From positions 5,444,501 to 5,508,500 of the forward strand of contig NZ_JALJWR010000001.1 in assembly GCF_024169315.1 (NCBI RefSeq): a DNA stretch of 64,000 nucleotides, in the 5' to 3' direction. Below are positions 9,316 to 18,425 of the stretch, piece after piece. Both the position numbers and the translations under genes were made by a program. A model generated the notes under the pieces. The model saw only the letters and a program-made list of their open reading frames with translations, had not been told where the DNA came from and made no database searches. The stretch's first letter is position 1; the number at the start of each line of letters is the position of its first letter. The stretch is from Pseudomonas migulae. Its GTDB lineage: Bacteria > Pseudomonadota > Gammaproteobacteria > Pseudomonadales > Pseudomonadaceae.

Positions 9316-9897
9316 ATGCTAACCCAGGAAGAGGATCAGCAGCTCGTCGAACGCGTTCAACGCGGCGACAAGCGAGCTTTCGATCTGCTAGTGCTGAAAT
9401 ACCAGCACAAAATTCTCGGGTTGATCGTGCGTTTTGTGCACGACACCCATGAAGCCCAGGATGTGGCGCAGGAAGCCTTTATCAAGGCATACCGTGCGCT
9501 TGGAAATTTTCGCGGAGACAGCGCGTTTTATACGTGGCTTTACCGCATCGCCATCAACACGGCGAAAAACTATCTGGTTTCACGCGGCCGTCGGCCGCCG
9601 GATAGCGATGTCAGTTCCGAGGATGCAGAGTTCTACGATGGCGATCATGGCCTCAAGGATCTCGAGTCGCCAGAACGTGCATTGCTGCGGGATGAGATCG
9701 AAGGCACCGTCCATCGAACCATTCAGCAACTGCCAGAAGATTTGCGTACGGCTTTAACTTTACGTGAATTCGATGGTCTGAGTTACGAGGACATTGCGAG
9801 CGTCATGCAATGTCCGGTGGGTACCGTGCGCTCCCGGATTTTCCGCGCTCGGGAGGCCATCGATAAAGCCCTGCAGCCGTTGTTGCAGGAAAACTGA
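9316..9897 (+). CDS. algU: AlgU (AlgT/RpoE) extracytoplasmic sigma factor
   Basis: A 193-aa group IV sigma factor, the normal length. Region 2 shows FDLLVLKYQHKILGLIVRFV and DAQEAFIKAY-like residues; region 4 shows LREFDGLSYEDIASVMQ and VGTVRSRIFRAREAI. It directs envelope-stress and alginate genes and is held at the membrane by MucA. The start is the ATG after GAGGAG. First gene of the algU-mucA-mucB-mucD locus. Confidence 0.97.
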   Translation: MLTQEEDQQLVERVQRGDKRAFDLLVLKYQHKILGLIVRFVHDTHEAQDVAQEAFIKAYRALGNFRGDSAFYTWLYRIAINTAKNYLVSRGRRPPDSDVSSEDAEFYDGDHGLKDLESPERALLRDEIEGTVHRTIQQLPEDLRTALTLREFDGLSYEDIASVMQCPVGTVRSRIFRAREAIDKALQPLLQEN

Positions 9898-9927
9898 GAC
9901 AGCGGCGACAGCCAAGAGAGGAACGCC

Positions 9928-10515
9928 ATGAGTCGTGAAGCCCTGCAGGAATCGCTGTCCGCAGTGATGGATAACGAAGCGGACGAATTGGAATTGCGTC
10001 GGGTATTGAATGCCTTTGACGATGTTGAAACCCGTGATACATGGGCTCGTTATCAGATCGCTCGGGCAGTGATGCACAAGGATTTGCTGCTTCCACGTCT
10101 GGATATCGCTGCGGCAGTTTCCGCTGCGCTGGCTGACGAAGCCGTACCGGCAAAAGCTTCCCGTGGTCCATGGCGTAGCCTGGGTCGTCTGGCAGTTGCA
10201 GCTTCGGTCACCGTTGCCGTATTGGCAGGTGTTCGTCTGTACAACCAGGACGAGATCGCTGGCGTTGAACTGGCGCAGCAATCCACCCAACCGGGTCTGG
10301 CCGTTCCTCAAGTGAAAGGCCCAGCTGTATTGGCCGGCTATAATGAGAGTTCGGAAGCCACTGGTCCTATGGCCAACGGCGTATTGCAAGGTCAACCGGG
10401 CTGGCACGATCAGCGTATGCCTGGCTACTTGCGCCAACATGCTCAACAGGCTGCAATGAAAGGTACTGAGAGCGCTCTGCCTTACGCTCGTGCAGCAAGC
10501 CTGGAAAACCGTTAA
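9928..10515 (+). CDS. mucA: MucA anti-sigma factor
   Basis: A 195-aa inner-membrane protein. The cytoplasmic N-terminal domain begins MSREALQESLSAVMDNEADE, which binds AlgU; one membrane segment lies near residues 84-103 (RLAVAASVTVAVLAGVRLY); the periplasmic tail runs to the end and carries the MucB-binding and protease-sensed part. Length matches full-length MucA, so there is no sign of a mucoid-type truncation. It starts 30 bases after algU. Confidence 0.95.
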   Translation: MSREALQESLSAVMDNEADELELRRVLNAFDDVETRDTWARYQIARAVMHKDLLLPRLDIAAAVSAALADEAVPAKASRGPWRSLGRLAVAASVTVAVLAGVRLYNQDEIAGVELAQQSTQPGLAVPQVKGPAVLAGYNESSEATGPMANGVLQGQPGWHDQRMPGYLRQHAQQAAMKGTESALPYARAASLENR

Positions 10516-10523
10516 GGAGGATC

Positions 10524-11480
10524 ATGCGCGCCATACCTCTACTTTCGCTTCTGCTCGGTGGCTGGTTCATTGTTCCAGCCCACGCCGATGAAGCCCAAGA
10601 CTGGTTGACCCGTCTTGGTCAGGCCGAGCAACAGCAAAGCTTTCACGGTACTTTTGTCTACGAGCGAAACGGTAGTTTTTCTACCCACAACATCTGGCAC
10701 CGCGTCCAGGATGGCAAGGTCCACGAGCGTTTACTCCAGCTCGACGGCTCTGCTCAGGAAGTCGTGCGCATTGATGGGCATACTCAATGCGTCAGCGGCA
10801 CCTTGATCGCAGGACTTGGGGACTCCCCCAATTCCGCTGCTCGTACACTCGATCCACAGAAGCTCAAGAATTGGTACAACCTTGCCGTCATCGGCAAGTC
10901 GCGTGTGGCCGGGCGTTCCGCTGTCATCGTTTCCCTGACGCCTCGCGATCAGCACCGTTACGGTTTTGAACTGCATCTGGATAAAGAAACCGGTTTGCCG
11001 CTCAAGTCACTGCTCCTGACTGATAAAGGGCAGTTGCTGGAGCGATTCCAGTTCACGCAGCTGGATACCTCCGACGTTCCTTCCGACAGCGATCTTCAGC
11101 CGGGCAGTGATTGCAAGACCGTCGCTCTCGAAAGCGACAAGTCCTCAGCGGTCAAGGTCGCCCAGACCTGGCATTCGGACTGGTTGCCTGCAGGGTTCGA
11201 GCTGACCAGCAGTACCTCGCGCAAGGATCCAGAGACCAAAACCCAGGTCAACAGTCTGATGTATGACGATGGACTGGCTCGTTTCTCGGTATTCCTTGAA
11301 CCACTGAATGGCGCAGCCGTCACTGATACTCGCACTCAGCTCGGTCCGACCGTTGCGGTATCCCGACGCTTGACCACGCCTCAGGGCGATATGATGGTCA
11401 CCGTGGTGGGTGAAATCCCGGTAGGTACCGCTGAAAGGATTGCGCTGTCCATGCGCACCGATGCCACTGCGACCCAGTAG
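10524..11480 (+). CDS. mucB: MucB periplasmic sensor of the AlgU pathway
   Basis: A 318-aa RseB-family protein with a signal peptide (residues 1-21, ending VPAHA/DE). The family blocks QQSFHGTFVYERNGSF near residue 32 and HRYGFELHLDKETGLPLKS are present. MucB binds the MucA periplasmic domain and shields it from AlgW cleavage until lipids are sensed. It starts eight bases after mucA with GGAGG ahead of the ATG. Confidence 0.94.
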   Translation: MRAIPLLSLLLGGWFIVPAHADEAQDWLTRLGQAEQQQSFHGTFVYERNGSFSTHNIWHRVQDGKVHERLLQLDGSAQEVVRIDGHTQCVSGTLIAGLGDSPNSAARTLDPQKLKNWYNLAVIGKSRVAGRSAVIVSLTPRDQHRYGFELHLDKETGLPLKSLLLTDKGQLLERFQFTQLDTSDVPSDSDLQPGSDCKTVALESDKSSAVKVAQTWHSDWLPAGFELTSSTSRKDPETKTQVNSLMYDDGLARFSVFLEPLNGAAVTDTRTQLGPTVAVSRRLTTPQGDMMVTVVGEIPVGTAERIALSMRTDATATQ

Positions 11481-11543
11481 TGAGCTCGTATCGAAATGTT
11501 TGGTGAGCATTTCAGTTTGCAAATATCCCTAAAATTTTTTATA

Positions 11544-11567
11544 GGTCAGAGCCCCTCGGCTCTGGCC
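11544..11567 (+). terminator. Hairpin between mucB and mucD, possible terminator or attenuator
   Basis: GGTCAGAGCC, loop CCTC, GGCTCTGGCC forms a ten-pair stem (one G-T pair), followed by the mixed T-rich run TTGTTTGTTG. It occupies the 181-base gap where mucC lies in P. aeruginosa. The T run is imperfect, so partial termination is more likely than complete. Confidence 0.5.
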
Positions 11568-11661
11568 TTGTTTGTTGTTCCCGGAACAAAAATACCGGCG
11601 TATCGTTCCCGGTGTTCCTTGCTCCATATCGCTTAACCATGCTCGTCGTAACGGGAGCCGT

Positions 11662-13086
11662 ATGTCGATACCACGCTTGAAGTCTTACCTCTCCATTTTT
11701 GCCACTGTACTGGTGCTCGGCCAGGCCGTCGCTGCTCAAGCAGTCGAGTTGCCTGACTTTACGCAACTGGTCGAACAGGCCTCGCCTGCCGTGGTGAACA
11801 TCAGCACCACACAGAAACTGCCGGATCGCAAAGTGAACGAACAGATGCCTGACCTTGAAGGCTTGCCGCCGATGTTGCGCGAGTTCTTCGAGCGCGGCAT
11901 GCCGCAGCCGCGTTCACCTCGCGGTGATCGTCAGCGCGAAGCCCAATCCTTGGGTTCGGGTTTCATCATTTCGTCTGATGGCTACATCCTCACCAACAAT
12001 CATGTGATCGCCGATGCCGACGAAATTCTCGTTCGCCTGGCTGACCGCAGTGAGCTGAAAGCCAAGCTGGTTGGCACCGATCCACGTTCCGACGTGGCCT
12101 TGTTGAAAATAGAAGGCAAGGATCTGCCAGTCCTCAAGCTTGGCAAATCCCAGGACCTGAAAGCCGGCCAGTGGGTCGTCGCCATCGGCTCGCCATTCGG
12201 TTTCGACCATACGGTGACTCAGGGCATCGTCAGCGCCGTCGGTCGTAGCCTGCCGAACGAAAACTACGTACCGTTCATCCAGACCGACGTTCCGATCAAC
12301 CCGGGTAACTCCGGTGGTCCGCTGTTCAACCTGGCAGGCGAAGTCATCGGGATCAACTCGCAGATCTACACCCGTTCCGGCGGCTTCATGGGCGTGTCGT
12401 TCGCGATTCCTATCGACGTGGCCATGGACGTTTCCAATCAGCTGAAAAGCGGCGGCAAGGTCAGCCGTGGCTGGTTGGGCGTCGTCATTCAGGAAGTGAA
12501 CAAGGATTTGGCCGAATCGTTCGGTCTGGATAAGCCTGCCGGCGCGCTGGTGGCACAAATCCAGGATGATGGTCCGGCAGCCGCCAAGGGCGGCTTGCAA
12601 GTGGGCGACGTGATCCTCAGCATGAACGGTCAGCCGATCGTCATGTCTGCCGATCTGCCGCATTTGGTCGGCGCGTTGAAGGCGGGCTCCAAGGCCAATC
12701 TTGAGGTGATTCGTGAAGGCAAGCGTCAGAATGTCGAGCTGACGGTTGGCGCCATTCCTGAGGAAGGCAAAGAACTGGCTTCCGCAAAAGCCAGTGTCGA
12801 GCGCAGCAGCAATCGCCTGGGCGTTGCCGTCGCCGAGCTGACCGACGAGCAGAAGAAAGCCTACGACCTCAAGGGCGGCGTGGTAATCAAGGAAGTGCAG
12901 GACGGTCCTGCTTCTCTGATCGGCCTGCAGCCAGGTGACGTCATTACTCACTTGAACAATCAGGCGATCGGCTCTGCCAAGGAGTTCACTGATATCGCCA
13001 AGGCTTTGCCGAAGAATCGCTCGGTGTCGATGCGGGTTCTGCGTCAGGGTCGCGCCAGCTTCATCACTTTCAAACTGGCTGAATAA
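11662..13086 (+). CDS. mucD: MucD periplasmic HtrA/DegP-type serine protease
   Basis: A 474-aa protein with a signal peptide (about 1-27) and the catalytic triad H114 (NNHV), D144 (SDVALL) and S217 (GNSGGP). Two PDZ domains follow (about 270-365 and 380-470). MucD degrades misfolded envelope proteins and limits AlgU activation. The ATG at 11662 with GGGAG before it gives the signal peptide directly; a longer frame upstream lacks one. It follows mucB without mucC and may have its own promoter. Confidence 0.95.
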   Translation: MSIPRLKSYLSIFATVLVLGQAVAAQAVELPDFTQLVEQASPAVVNISTTQKLPDRKVNEQMPDLEGLPPMLREFFERGMPQPRSPRGDRQREAQSLGSGFIISSDGYILTNNHVIADADEILVRLADRSELKAKLVGTDPRSDVALLKIEGKDLPVLKLGKSQDLKAGQWVVAIGSPFGFDHTVTQGIVSAVGRSLPNENYVPFIQTDVPINPGNSGGPLFNLAGEVIGINSQIYTRSGGFMGVSFAIPIDVAMDVSNQLKSGGKVSRGWLGVVIQEVNKDLAESFGLDKPAGALVAQIQDDGPAAAKGGLQVGDVILSMNGQPIVMSADLPHLVGALKAGSKANLEVIREGKRQNVELTVGAIPEEGKELASAKASVERSSNRLGVAVAELTDEQKKAYDLKGGVVIKEVQDGPASLIGLQPGDVITHLNNQAIGSAKEFTDIAKALPKNRSVSMRVLRQGRASFITFKLAE

Positions 13087-13105
13087 ACCGGTTGTCGGCT
13101 GAATG

Positions 13106-13135
13106 AAAAACCGCCTCGAAAGAGGCGGTTTTTTT
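13106..13135 (+). terminator. Intrinsic terminator after mucD
   Basis: CCGCCTC-GAAA-GAGGCGG stem flanked by A5 and T7, ending the algU-muc operon; its symmetry lets it also serve the convergent gene at 13150. Confidence 0.93.
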
Positions 13136-13149
13136 GTGCCTGAAACAAA

Positions 13150-14583
13150 TCAGCCCATCATGTCCTTGATCATGCGCTCCTGTTCCATCAGCTCCCGCTG
13201 CCGGGCGTCGATTCGCGAAGACAGTGGGAAGTTGGTACCTGCCTTGCGCTTGGCGAAGTCCAGTTGCTGGATGGCCTGGCGGTAGTCGCCGACCAATGCA
13301 AAGTACTCGGCGCGAGCCTGATGCAGGCCGATGATGTTGCCGGACAGCCCGCGGGTTTCGGCGACCATGTACCAGACGTCCGGATCATCAGGACGGCTCT
13401 TGAGCAGACTCTCCAGCGCTTGTTCCGCTTCGGGCGCACGGTTCTGCTTGAGCAATAAATCGACGCGCACCTGATTCAGCGGATAGTTGCCCGGATACTG
13501 GGTCAGCATCCGGTCAACCCGGGTCTGAGCATCCGGCAAGCGATTGTTGGTGATGTCCAGATCGACCTGCGCCAGGTTGTAGATGATCTCGTTCGGCGAC
13601 TTGGCCAGCAGCAGCTTGAGGTTTTCCCGCGCTTCGTTCAGTTGGCCGCCCTTGATCTGGGCGATCGCGAGGCCATAACGCGCAACGTCGTTTTTCGGGT
13701 TTTCATCAAGCTGGGCACGGAAGCGTTTGGCGCCCAGACCTGGGGTCTCTTCGTAGATCAGCTGGACCCGCGCGCGAATCAGCTGATAACGCATGGTGTC
13801 TTCAATACCGCCCTGTTTCGCCTGCTCCGCACGGTTGCGGGTGTCGGCGATCCGCGATTCGGTTACCGGGTGAGTCAGAAGGAATTCCGGTGGCTTGGCA
13901 TCGAAGCGGTATTGGCGCGCCAACCGCTCGAACATGGTTGGCATCGAGCGTGGATCGTAACCGGCCTTTTCCAGGTTCAGAATGCCGATGCGGTCGGCCT
14001 CCTGCTCGTTCTGGCGCGAAAAGCGGCGTTGTTCCTGAATTGCCGCTGCCTGCGTGCCCGCAATGGCCGCGATCCCGGCATCGCCGGCACCGGCAGCGGC
14101 AATCACGATCCCGGCCAGCAGTGCGGCCATCATCGGCACCTGCATGCGCTGTTGCGCTTCGACGCCACGGGCAAAGTGGCGCTGCGACAAGTGAGCCAAT
14201 TCGTGAGCGAGTACCGAGGCGTATTCGCCCTCGGTCTGGGCATTGAGGAACAAACCGCCGTTGACCCCGACAATCCCGCCCGGCGCCGCAAAGGCGTTGA
14301 GCTGCGGACTGTTGATCAGGATGAATTCCAGGCGCCGGTCGTTGACCTGGCTGGTCTCCACCAGGCGGTAGACGCTGGATTCGACGTAGTCCTTGAGCTG
14401 CGGGTCATTGAGTTGGGAAACCTGGCTGCGCAGCAGCGCCAGCCAGGCGCGGCCCAACTGGTATTCCTGTTGCGGCGAGACAATGGCAGAACTGGCGTCG
14501 CCGAGTGACGGCAGGTCGTCGGCGAAGCCCGGTGAGGCGAGCAGGCAAGCGAGCGTCAGCAGGGTAGGGCGCAAAAAAGTCAT
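13150..14583 (-). CDS. M48 metalloprotease/chaperone with TPR region (BepA/YfgC-like)
   Basis: A 477-aa periplasmic protein. A signal peptide ends near FADD (residue 23). The zinc motif HELAH is at 127-131, the third ligand region is NEQEADRIG near 200, and a tetratricopeptide-like alpha region (about 290-470) follows. This domain order is that of BepA, which assists or degrades LptD and Bam substrates. The ATG at 14583 was chosen over a TTG seven codons upstream because it starts the signal peptide. Confidence 0.88.
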   Translation of the reverse strand: MTFLRPTLLTLACLLASPGFADDLPSLGDASSAIVSPQQEYQLGRAWLALLRSQVSQLNDPQLKDYVESSVYRLVETSQVNDRRLEFILINSPQLNAFAAPGGIVGVNGGLFLNAQTEGEYASVLAHELAHLSQRHFARGVEAQQRMQVPMMAALLAGIVIAAAGAGDAGIAAIAGTQAAAIQEQRRFSRQNEQEADRIGILNLEKAGYDPRSMPTMFERLARQYRFDAKPPEFLLTHPVTESRIADTRNRAEQAKQGGIEDTMRYQLIRARVQLIYEETPGLGAKRFRAQLDENPKNDVARYGLAIAQIKGGQLNEARENLKLLLAKSPNEIIYNLAQVDLDITNNRLPDAQTRVDRMLTQYPGNYPLNQVRVDLLLKQNRAPEAEQALESLLKSRPDDPDVWYMVAETRGLSGNIIGLHQARAEYFALVGDYRQAIQQLDFAKRKAGTNFPLSSRIDARQRELMEQERMIKDMMG

Positions 14584-14681
14584 GCACAAAGCCTTAGTCG
14601 ACAAAGACCTTACTGTAGCCGGACAGTACGCTTCGGACCAGATATTCTAAGCCACTCGACCACCTGACCCGGAGTGACGCA

Positions 14682-14921
14682 ATGACCGACGCTGTAACCC
14701 ACGACGCCGAACTGGACGCCAGCGGTCTGAATTGCCCGTTGCCGTTGCTCAAAGCCAAGCTGGAACTCAATCGCATGGCCAGCGGCGCGGTGCTCAAGGT
14801 GATCGCCACCGATGCGGGGTCGCAGCGTGACTTCCGCACCTTTGCCCGATTGGCCGGTCATACGCTGCTTCGTGAAGAAGATGAAGCGGGTGTTTACCGC
14901 TACTGGTTGAAAAAAGCCTGA
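14682..14921 (+). CDS. TusA-family sulfur carrier protein
   Basis: A 79-aa protein with the TusA signature LDASGLNCPLPLLKAK; the cysteine of CPxP accepts sulfur as a persulfide. The C-terminal GVYRYWLKKA completes the two-layer fold. It is divergent from the M48 gene and 31 bases ahead of an AI-2E family permease, a pairing common in Pseudomonas. Whether it is the tRNA-thiolation TusA or a paralogue cannot be told from sequence alone. Confidence 0.85.
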   Translation: MTDAVTHDAELDASGLNCPLPLLKAKLELNRMASGAVLKVIATDAGSQRDFRTFARLAGHTLLREEDEAGVYRYWLKKA

Positions 14922-14952
14922 AACCTGCTGCGTTCGTTTTTAAGGATTATTG

Positions 14953-16023
14953 ATGTTCAAGGTGTTACGCGACTGGATTCAGCGCTACTTTTCCGATGAA
15001 GAAGCCGTGGTGCTGGCGGTTTTGCTGTTTCTGGCGTTTACCGCCGTACTGACGCTGGGCGGCATGCTCGCGCCGGTGCTCGCTGGCATGGTGCTGGCGT
15101 ATCTGATGCAAGGACTGGTGGTGACCCTTGAACGCTTGCGCATGCCGGGCGGCGTGGCCGTGGGCCTGGTCTTTGCGTTGTTCATGGGGGTTTTACTTGT
15201 CTTCATTATTGTCGTGGTGCCGTTGCTCTGGCATCAGCTGATCACGCTGTTCAATGAGCTGCCAGGCATGCTCGCCAAGTGGCAATCGCTGTTGCTGTTG
15301 CTGCCTGAGCGCTATCCGCACCTGGTGTCTGACGAGCAAGTACTGCAAGCGATCGAAGTGGCGCGCGGCGAGATCGGCAAGTTCGGCCAGTGGGCGCTGA
15401 CGTTCTCGCTGTCGAGTCTGCCGCTGCTGGTGAACATCATGATCTATCTGGTGTTGGTGCCGATCCTGGTGTTCTTCTTCCTCAAGGACCGCGAGATGAT
15501 CGGCCAATGGGTGCGCGGTTACCTGCCCCGCGAGCGAGCGCTGATCACCCGTGTCGCCCACGAGATGAACCGGCAGATCGCCAACTACATTCGCGGCAAG
15601 GTCATCGAAATCTTCATCTGTGGTGGCGCGACCTACATCGGTTTTGTCGTTCTGGGGCTCAACTACGCGGCGCTGCTGGCGCTGTTGGTAGGCGTGTCGG
15701 TGGTGGTGCCGTACGTCGGCGCGGTCGTCGTGACGGTTCCGGTATTGCTGATTGCATTGTTCCAGTGGGGCTGGAGCGATCAGTTCATCTATCTGATGGC
15801 TGTTTACGGAATCATCCAGGTGCTGGACGGCAACGTGCTGGTGCCGCTGCTGTTTTCCGAAGCGGTCAACCTGCACCCGGTGGCAATCATCTGCGCGGTG
15901 CTGTTGTTTGGCGGGTTGTGGGGATTCTGGGGGGTGTTCTTTGCGATTCCGCTGGCGACGCTGTTCAAGGCGGTGCTGGATGCGTGGCCGCGCAAGGAGC
16001 CGGTGGTGGCGCCGCTGCTTTGA
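14953..16023 (+). CDS. AI-2E family (PerM/TqsA) membrane transporter
   Basis: A 356-aa protein with about seven to eight membrane segments. The family blocks VLVPILVFFFLKDREMIGQW and ANYIRGKVIEIFICGGATYI are clear, as is YVGAVVVTVPVLLIALFQWG. The ATG at 14953 follows AAGGA. The family includes TqsA, proposed to export autoinducer-2, and Na+/H+ antiporter-like members; the substrate here is unknown. Confidence 0.88.
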   Translation: MFKVLRDWIQRYFSDEEAVVLAVLLFLAFTAVLTLGGMLAPVLAGMVLAYLMQGLVVTLERLRMPGGVAVGLVFALFMGVLLVFIIVVVPLLWHQLITLFNELPGMLAKWQSLLLLLPERYPHLVSDEQVLQAIEVARGEIGKFGQWALTFSLSSLPLLVNIMIYLVLVPILVFFFLKDREMIGQWVRGYLPRERALITRVAHEMNRQIANYIRGKVIEIFICGGATYIGFVVLGLNYAALLALLVGVSVVVPYVGAVVVTVPVLLIALFQWGWSDQFIYLMAVYGIIQVLDGNVLVPLLFSEAVNLHPVAIICAVLLFGGLWGFWGVFFAIPLATLFKAVLDAWPRKEPVVAPLL

Positions 16024-16042
16024 CTGTCAGTCTTGAGGGCCT

Positions 16043-16134
16043 CTTCGCGGGCAAGCCTCGCTCCTACGGGTTTTGCGTCAATCGCTCGATTTGGCGCGGC
16101 GCATAATTCGTAGGAGCGAGGCTTGCCCGCGAAG
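16043..16134. repeat. REP pair, GCCTCGCTCCTAC subtype
   Basis: Inverted arms CTTCGCGGGCAAGCCTCGCT and AGCGAGGCTTGCCCGCGAAG around a 40-base spacer. The arms use the GAGGCTTG...CTCCTAC variant rather than GCGGGCTTG. Located between convergent genes. Confidence 0.88.
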
Positions 16135-16157
16135 GCGTCAGAACAGGCGCCAAATAA

Positions 16158-16631
16158 TCAGGCCTTGTTCAACGCCTGAGCCGCCGCCAAAACAGCATCC
16201 ACATGCCCCGGCACCTTCACGCCACGCCATTCCTGACGCAACACGCCATCCTTATCAATCAGGAACGTGCTGCGATCAACGCCCATGTATTCCTTGCCAT
16301 AAAGTTTCTTCAGCTTGATCACATCAAACAGCTGGCACAGCGCTTCTTCCTTGTCGCTGATCAGCTCGAAGGTGAACGCTTGCTTGGCCTTGAAGTTCTC
16401 GTGAGATTTCAGGCTGTCACGCGACACGCCGAAGACTTCAGTGTTCGCCGCTTTAAAGGCGTCCAACTGATCGCGAAAGCCCTGGCCCTGGGTCGTGCAA
16501 CCCGGCGTGCTGTCCTTCGGATAGAAGTAGATCACCACTTGCTTGCCTTTGAGGCTCGCGAGGCTGACGGTCTGCCCGCTGGTGGCGGGGGCTTCGAAGT
16601 CGGCAACCGGTTGGTCGATGGCAACGGCCAT
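16158..16631 (-). CDS. bcp: Thioredoxin-dependent peroxiredoxin (BCP/PrxQ)
   Basis: A 157-aa peroxiredoxin with peroxidatic C45 in YPKDSTPGCTTQ. It reduces H2O2 and organic peroxides. The usual PrxQ resolving cysteine five residues later is glutamine (Q50). The only other cysteine is C99 (EALCQLF), so it either works as a 1-Cys enzyme or uses C99. It follows gcvR by ten bases and is probably co-transcribed with it. Confidence 0.93.
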   Translation of the reverse strand: MAVAIDQPVADFEAPATSGQTVSLASLKGKQVVIYFYPKDSTPGCTTQGQGFRDQLDAFKAANTEVFGVSRDSLKSHENFKAKQAFTFELISDKEEALCQLFDVIKLKKLYGKEYMGVDRSTFLIDKDGVLRQEWRGVKVPGHVDAVLAAAQALNKA

Positions 16632-16641
16632 GAAAGCTTCC

Positions 16642-17202
16642 TTACATTGGGTTTTGTGGGCGCCACGGTTCGATCAGGGCATCCAGGTTCAGCGCGTCGG
16701 CGAAATCCAGGAACTGATCACGCAGCCAGCTGATCTGCACACCGGCCGGCAAGGTCACGGTAAACGTGGCATTGAGCATGGTGCCGCCGGTTTGCGGCGC
16801 CTGATACGTGTCGCAGGTCAGGTTTTCCAGCTCGACGTTGTGGTCCATGAAGAACTGGCACAGCTCGTTGATGATGTCCGAGCGGTAGGCCGAACTGACA
16901 TAAGCGACATACGGCAGGGCCTGAGGACGGTTCTCCAGCGCCGCGCTGCGCACCACGTTGACCGTGAAGGCGTGCTTCTTGGCGAGGGTCGGCAGGCTGC
17001 CTTCGAGGCGCGCCAGGGCGTCCCAGCTGCCGGAGATCTCGAGGATCAACGCACTGCACTCGCCATGGCGGGTCAGGCGAGAGGTGACCACGGCGCAGCG
17101 GTTTTCATGGCTGGCGCGGCACAGGACGTTAGTCAGCTCCATGGGGTTGGCGCCGAGGGCACTGATGACAAGGAATTGTTCGCGAACTGTGGGGGTGGAC
17201 AT
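16642..17202 (-). CDS. GcvR-like ACT-domain regulatory protein
   Basis: A 186-aa protein with two tandem ACT domains (about 8-85 and 95-180); the first begins REQFLVISALGANPMELTNV. This is the layout of GcvR, which in E. coli antagonises GcvA at the glycine cleavage operon by protein contact. It is divergent from dapA and upstream of bcp, the usual Pseudomonas position. The target in this organism is not known. Confidence 0.82.
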   Translation of the reverse strand: MSTPTVREQFLVISALGANPMELTNVLCRASHENRCAVVTSRLTRHGECSALILEISGSWDALARLEGSLPTLAKKHAFTVNVVRSAALENRPQALPYVAYVSSAYRSDIINELCQFFMDHNVELENLTCDTYQAPQTGGTMLNATFTVTLPAGVQISWLRDQFLDFADALNLDALIEPWRPQNPM

Positions 17203-17529
17203 GCAGCATTCCTAAAGCGATGAGCGGTCGATACTTCTACGGGCTTTTTTTACCGGGGGCGAGCCTGCGGATGCGAATTCAGAAAACCCGGCCGAAGGTT
17301 GCAACGTGCTCTATCAAGGCAAGAGCGAAGGGTGGCAACGCTGGATCGGGGCTTGTGATGCCGAAAATGGAGGCTGAAACCCGGCGTACGAGCATGTCAG
17401 TACCGATCAAAGTCTGAAGGGTAGCGAAAAGCAGCGCCAAGGGGAATGGCAGCAGCGCAGTACTTCGCTTGTACAAGCATCTTGGCGCCAGTACCATTAC
17501 GGCTCTCTTTTTCCGGCAGGAGCGGTTTC
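17203..17529. promoter_or_regulatory. gcvR / dapA intergenic region
   Basis: A 327-base divergent region. The only clear signal is GGCAGGAGCG ahead of the dapA ATG. No gene, long repeat or terminator is evident. Confidence 0.5.
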
Positions 17530-18408
17530 ATGATTGCGGGCAGTATGGTGGCACTGGTCACACCCATGGATGCACAAGGGCGTCTTGACTGGGACAGCCT
17601 CAGCAAACTCGTGGACTTCCACCTTGAAAACGGCACCCATGCCATTGTCGCGGTCGGTACTACTGGCGAGTCGGCGACCCTCGACGTCAATGAGCACATT
17701 GCTGTCATCCGTGCCGTGGTCAAGCAGGTCAACGGCCGTATTCCGGTCATCGCCGGTACGGGCGCCAATTCGACCCGCGAAGCCGTCGAACTGACCCGCA
17801 ATGCCAAAGAGGCCGGTGCCGACGCCTGCCTGCTGGTTGTTCCGTACTACAACAAACCGACCCAGGAAGGTTTGTACCAGCACTTCAAGCACATTGCCGA
17901 AGCGGTCGACATCCCACAGATTCTCTATAACGTTCCTGGCCGCACCTCCTGCGACATGCAGGCCGAGACCGTGATTCGCCTGTCCACCGTGCCGAATATC
18001 ATCGGTATCAAGGAAGCTACCGGCGACCTGAAGCGCGCCAAGGCAATCCTCGATGGCGTGAGCAAGGACTTCATCGTGCTGTCCGGCGATGATCCGACCG
18101 CCGTCGAACTGATCCTGCTGGGTGGCAAGGGCAACATTTCCGTCACCGCCAACGTTGCTCCACGCGAAATGGCCGATCTGTGCGAGGCCGCGCTCAAGGG
18201 CGATGCCGAGACCGCTCGGGCAATCAACGAAAAACTGATGCCGCTGCACAAGGACCTGTTCATCGAAGCCAACCCGATTCCGGTGAAATGGGCTTTGGTT
18301 GAAATGGGCCTGATGCACGAAGGCATTCGCCTGCCGCTGACCTGGCTGAGCGCACCTTGTCATGAAACGCTCCGCACGGCTCTGCGCCAGTGCAGCGTCC
18401 TGGTTTAA
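17530..18408 (+). CDS. dapA: 4-hydroxy-tetrahydrodipicolinate synthase
   Basis: A 292-aa TIM-barrel aldolase that condenses pyruvate with aspartate semialdehyde in lysine and peptidoglycan synthesis. The Schiff-base lysine K161 ([10 protein letters not shown]), Y133 ([10 protein letters not shown]) and the GTTGES loop (43-48) all match the E. coli numbering. The ATG at 17530 with GGAG before it gives the canonical N-terminus [13 protein letters not shown]. Followed 17 bases later by bamC, as in other gammaproteobacteria. Confidence 0.97.
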   Translation: MIAGSMVALVTPMDAQGRLDWDSLSKLVDFHLENGTHAIVAVGTTGESATLDVNEHIAVIRAVVKQVNGRIPVIAGTGANSTREAVELTRNAKEAGADACLLVVPYYNKPTQEGLYQHFKHIAEAVDIPQILYNVPGRTSCDMQAETVIRLSTVPNIIGIKEATGDLKRAKAILDGVSKDFIVLSGDDPTAVELILLGGKGNISVTANVAPREMADLCEAALKGDAETARAINEKLMPLHKDLFIEANPIPVKWALVEMGLMHEGIRLPLTWLSAPCHETLRTALRQCSVLV

Positions 18409-18425
18409 TTGAGGAAGTACAACGC

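Noticed and set aside
11914..12951. A 345-codon minus-strand frame inside mucD.
   Set aside because: It lies wholly opposite a protease with an intact catalytic triad and two PDZ domains.
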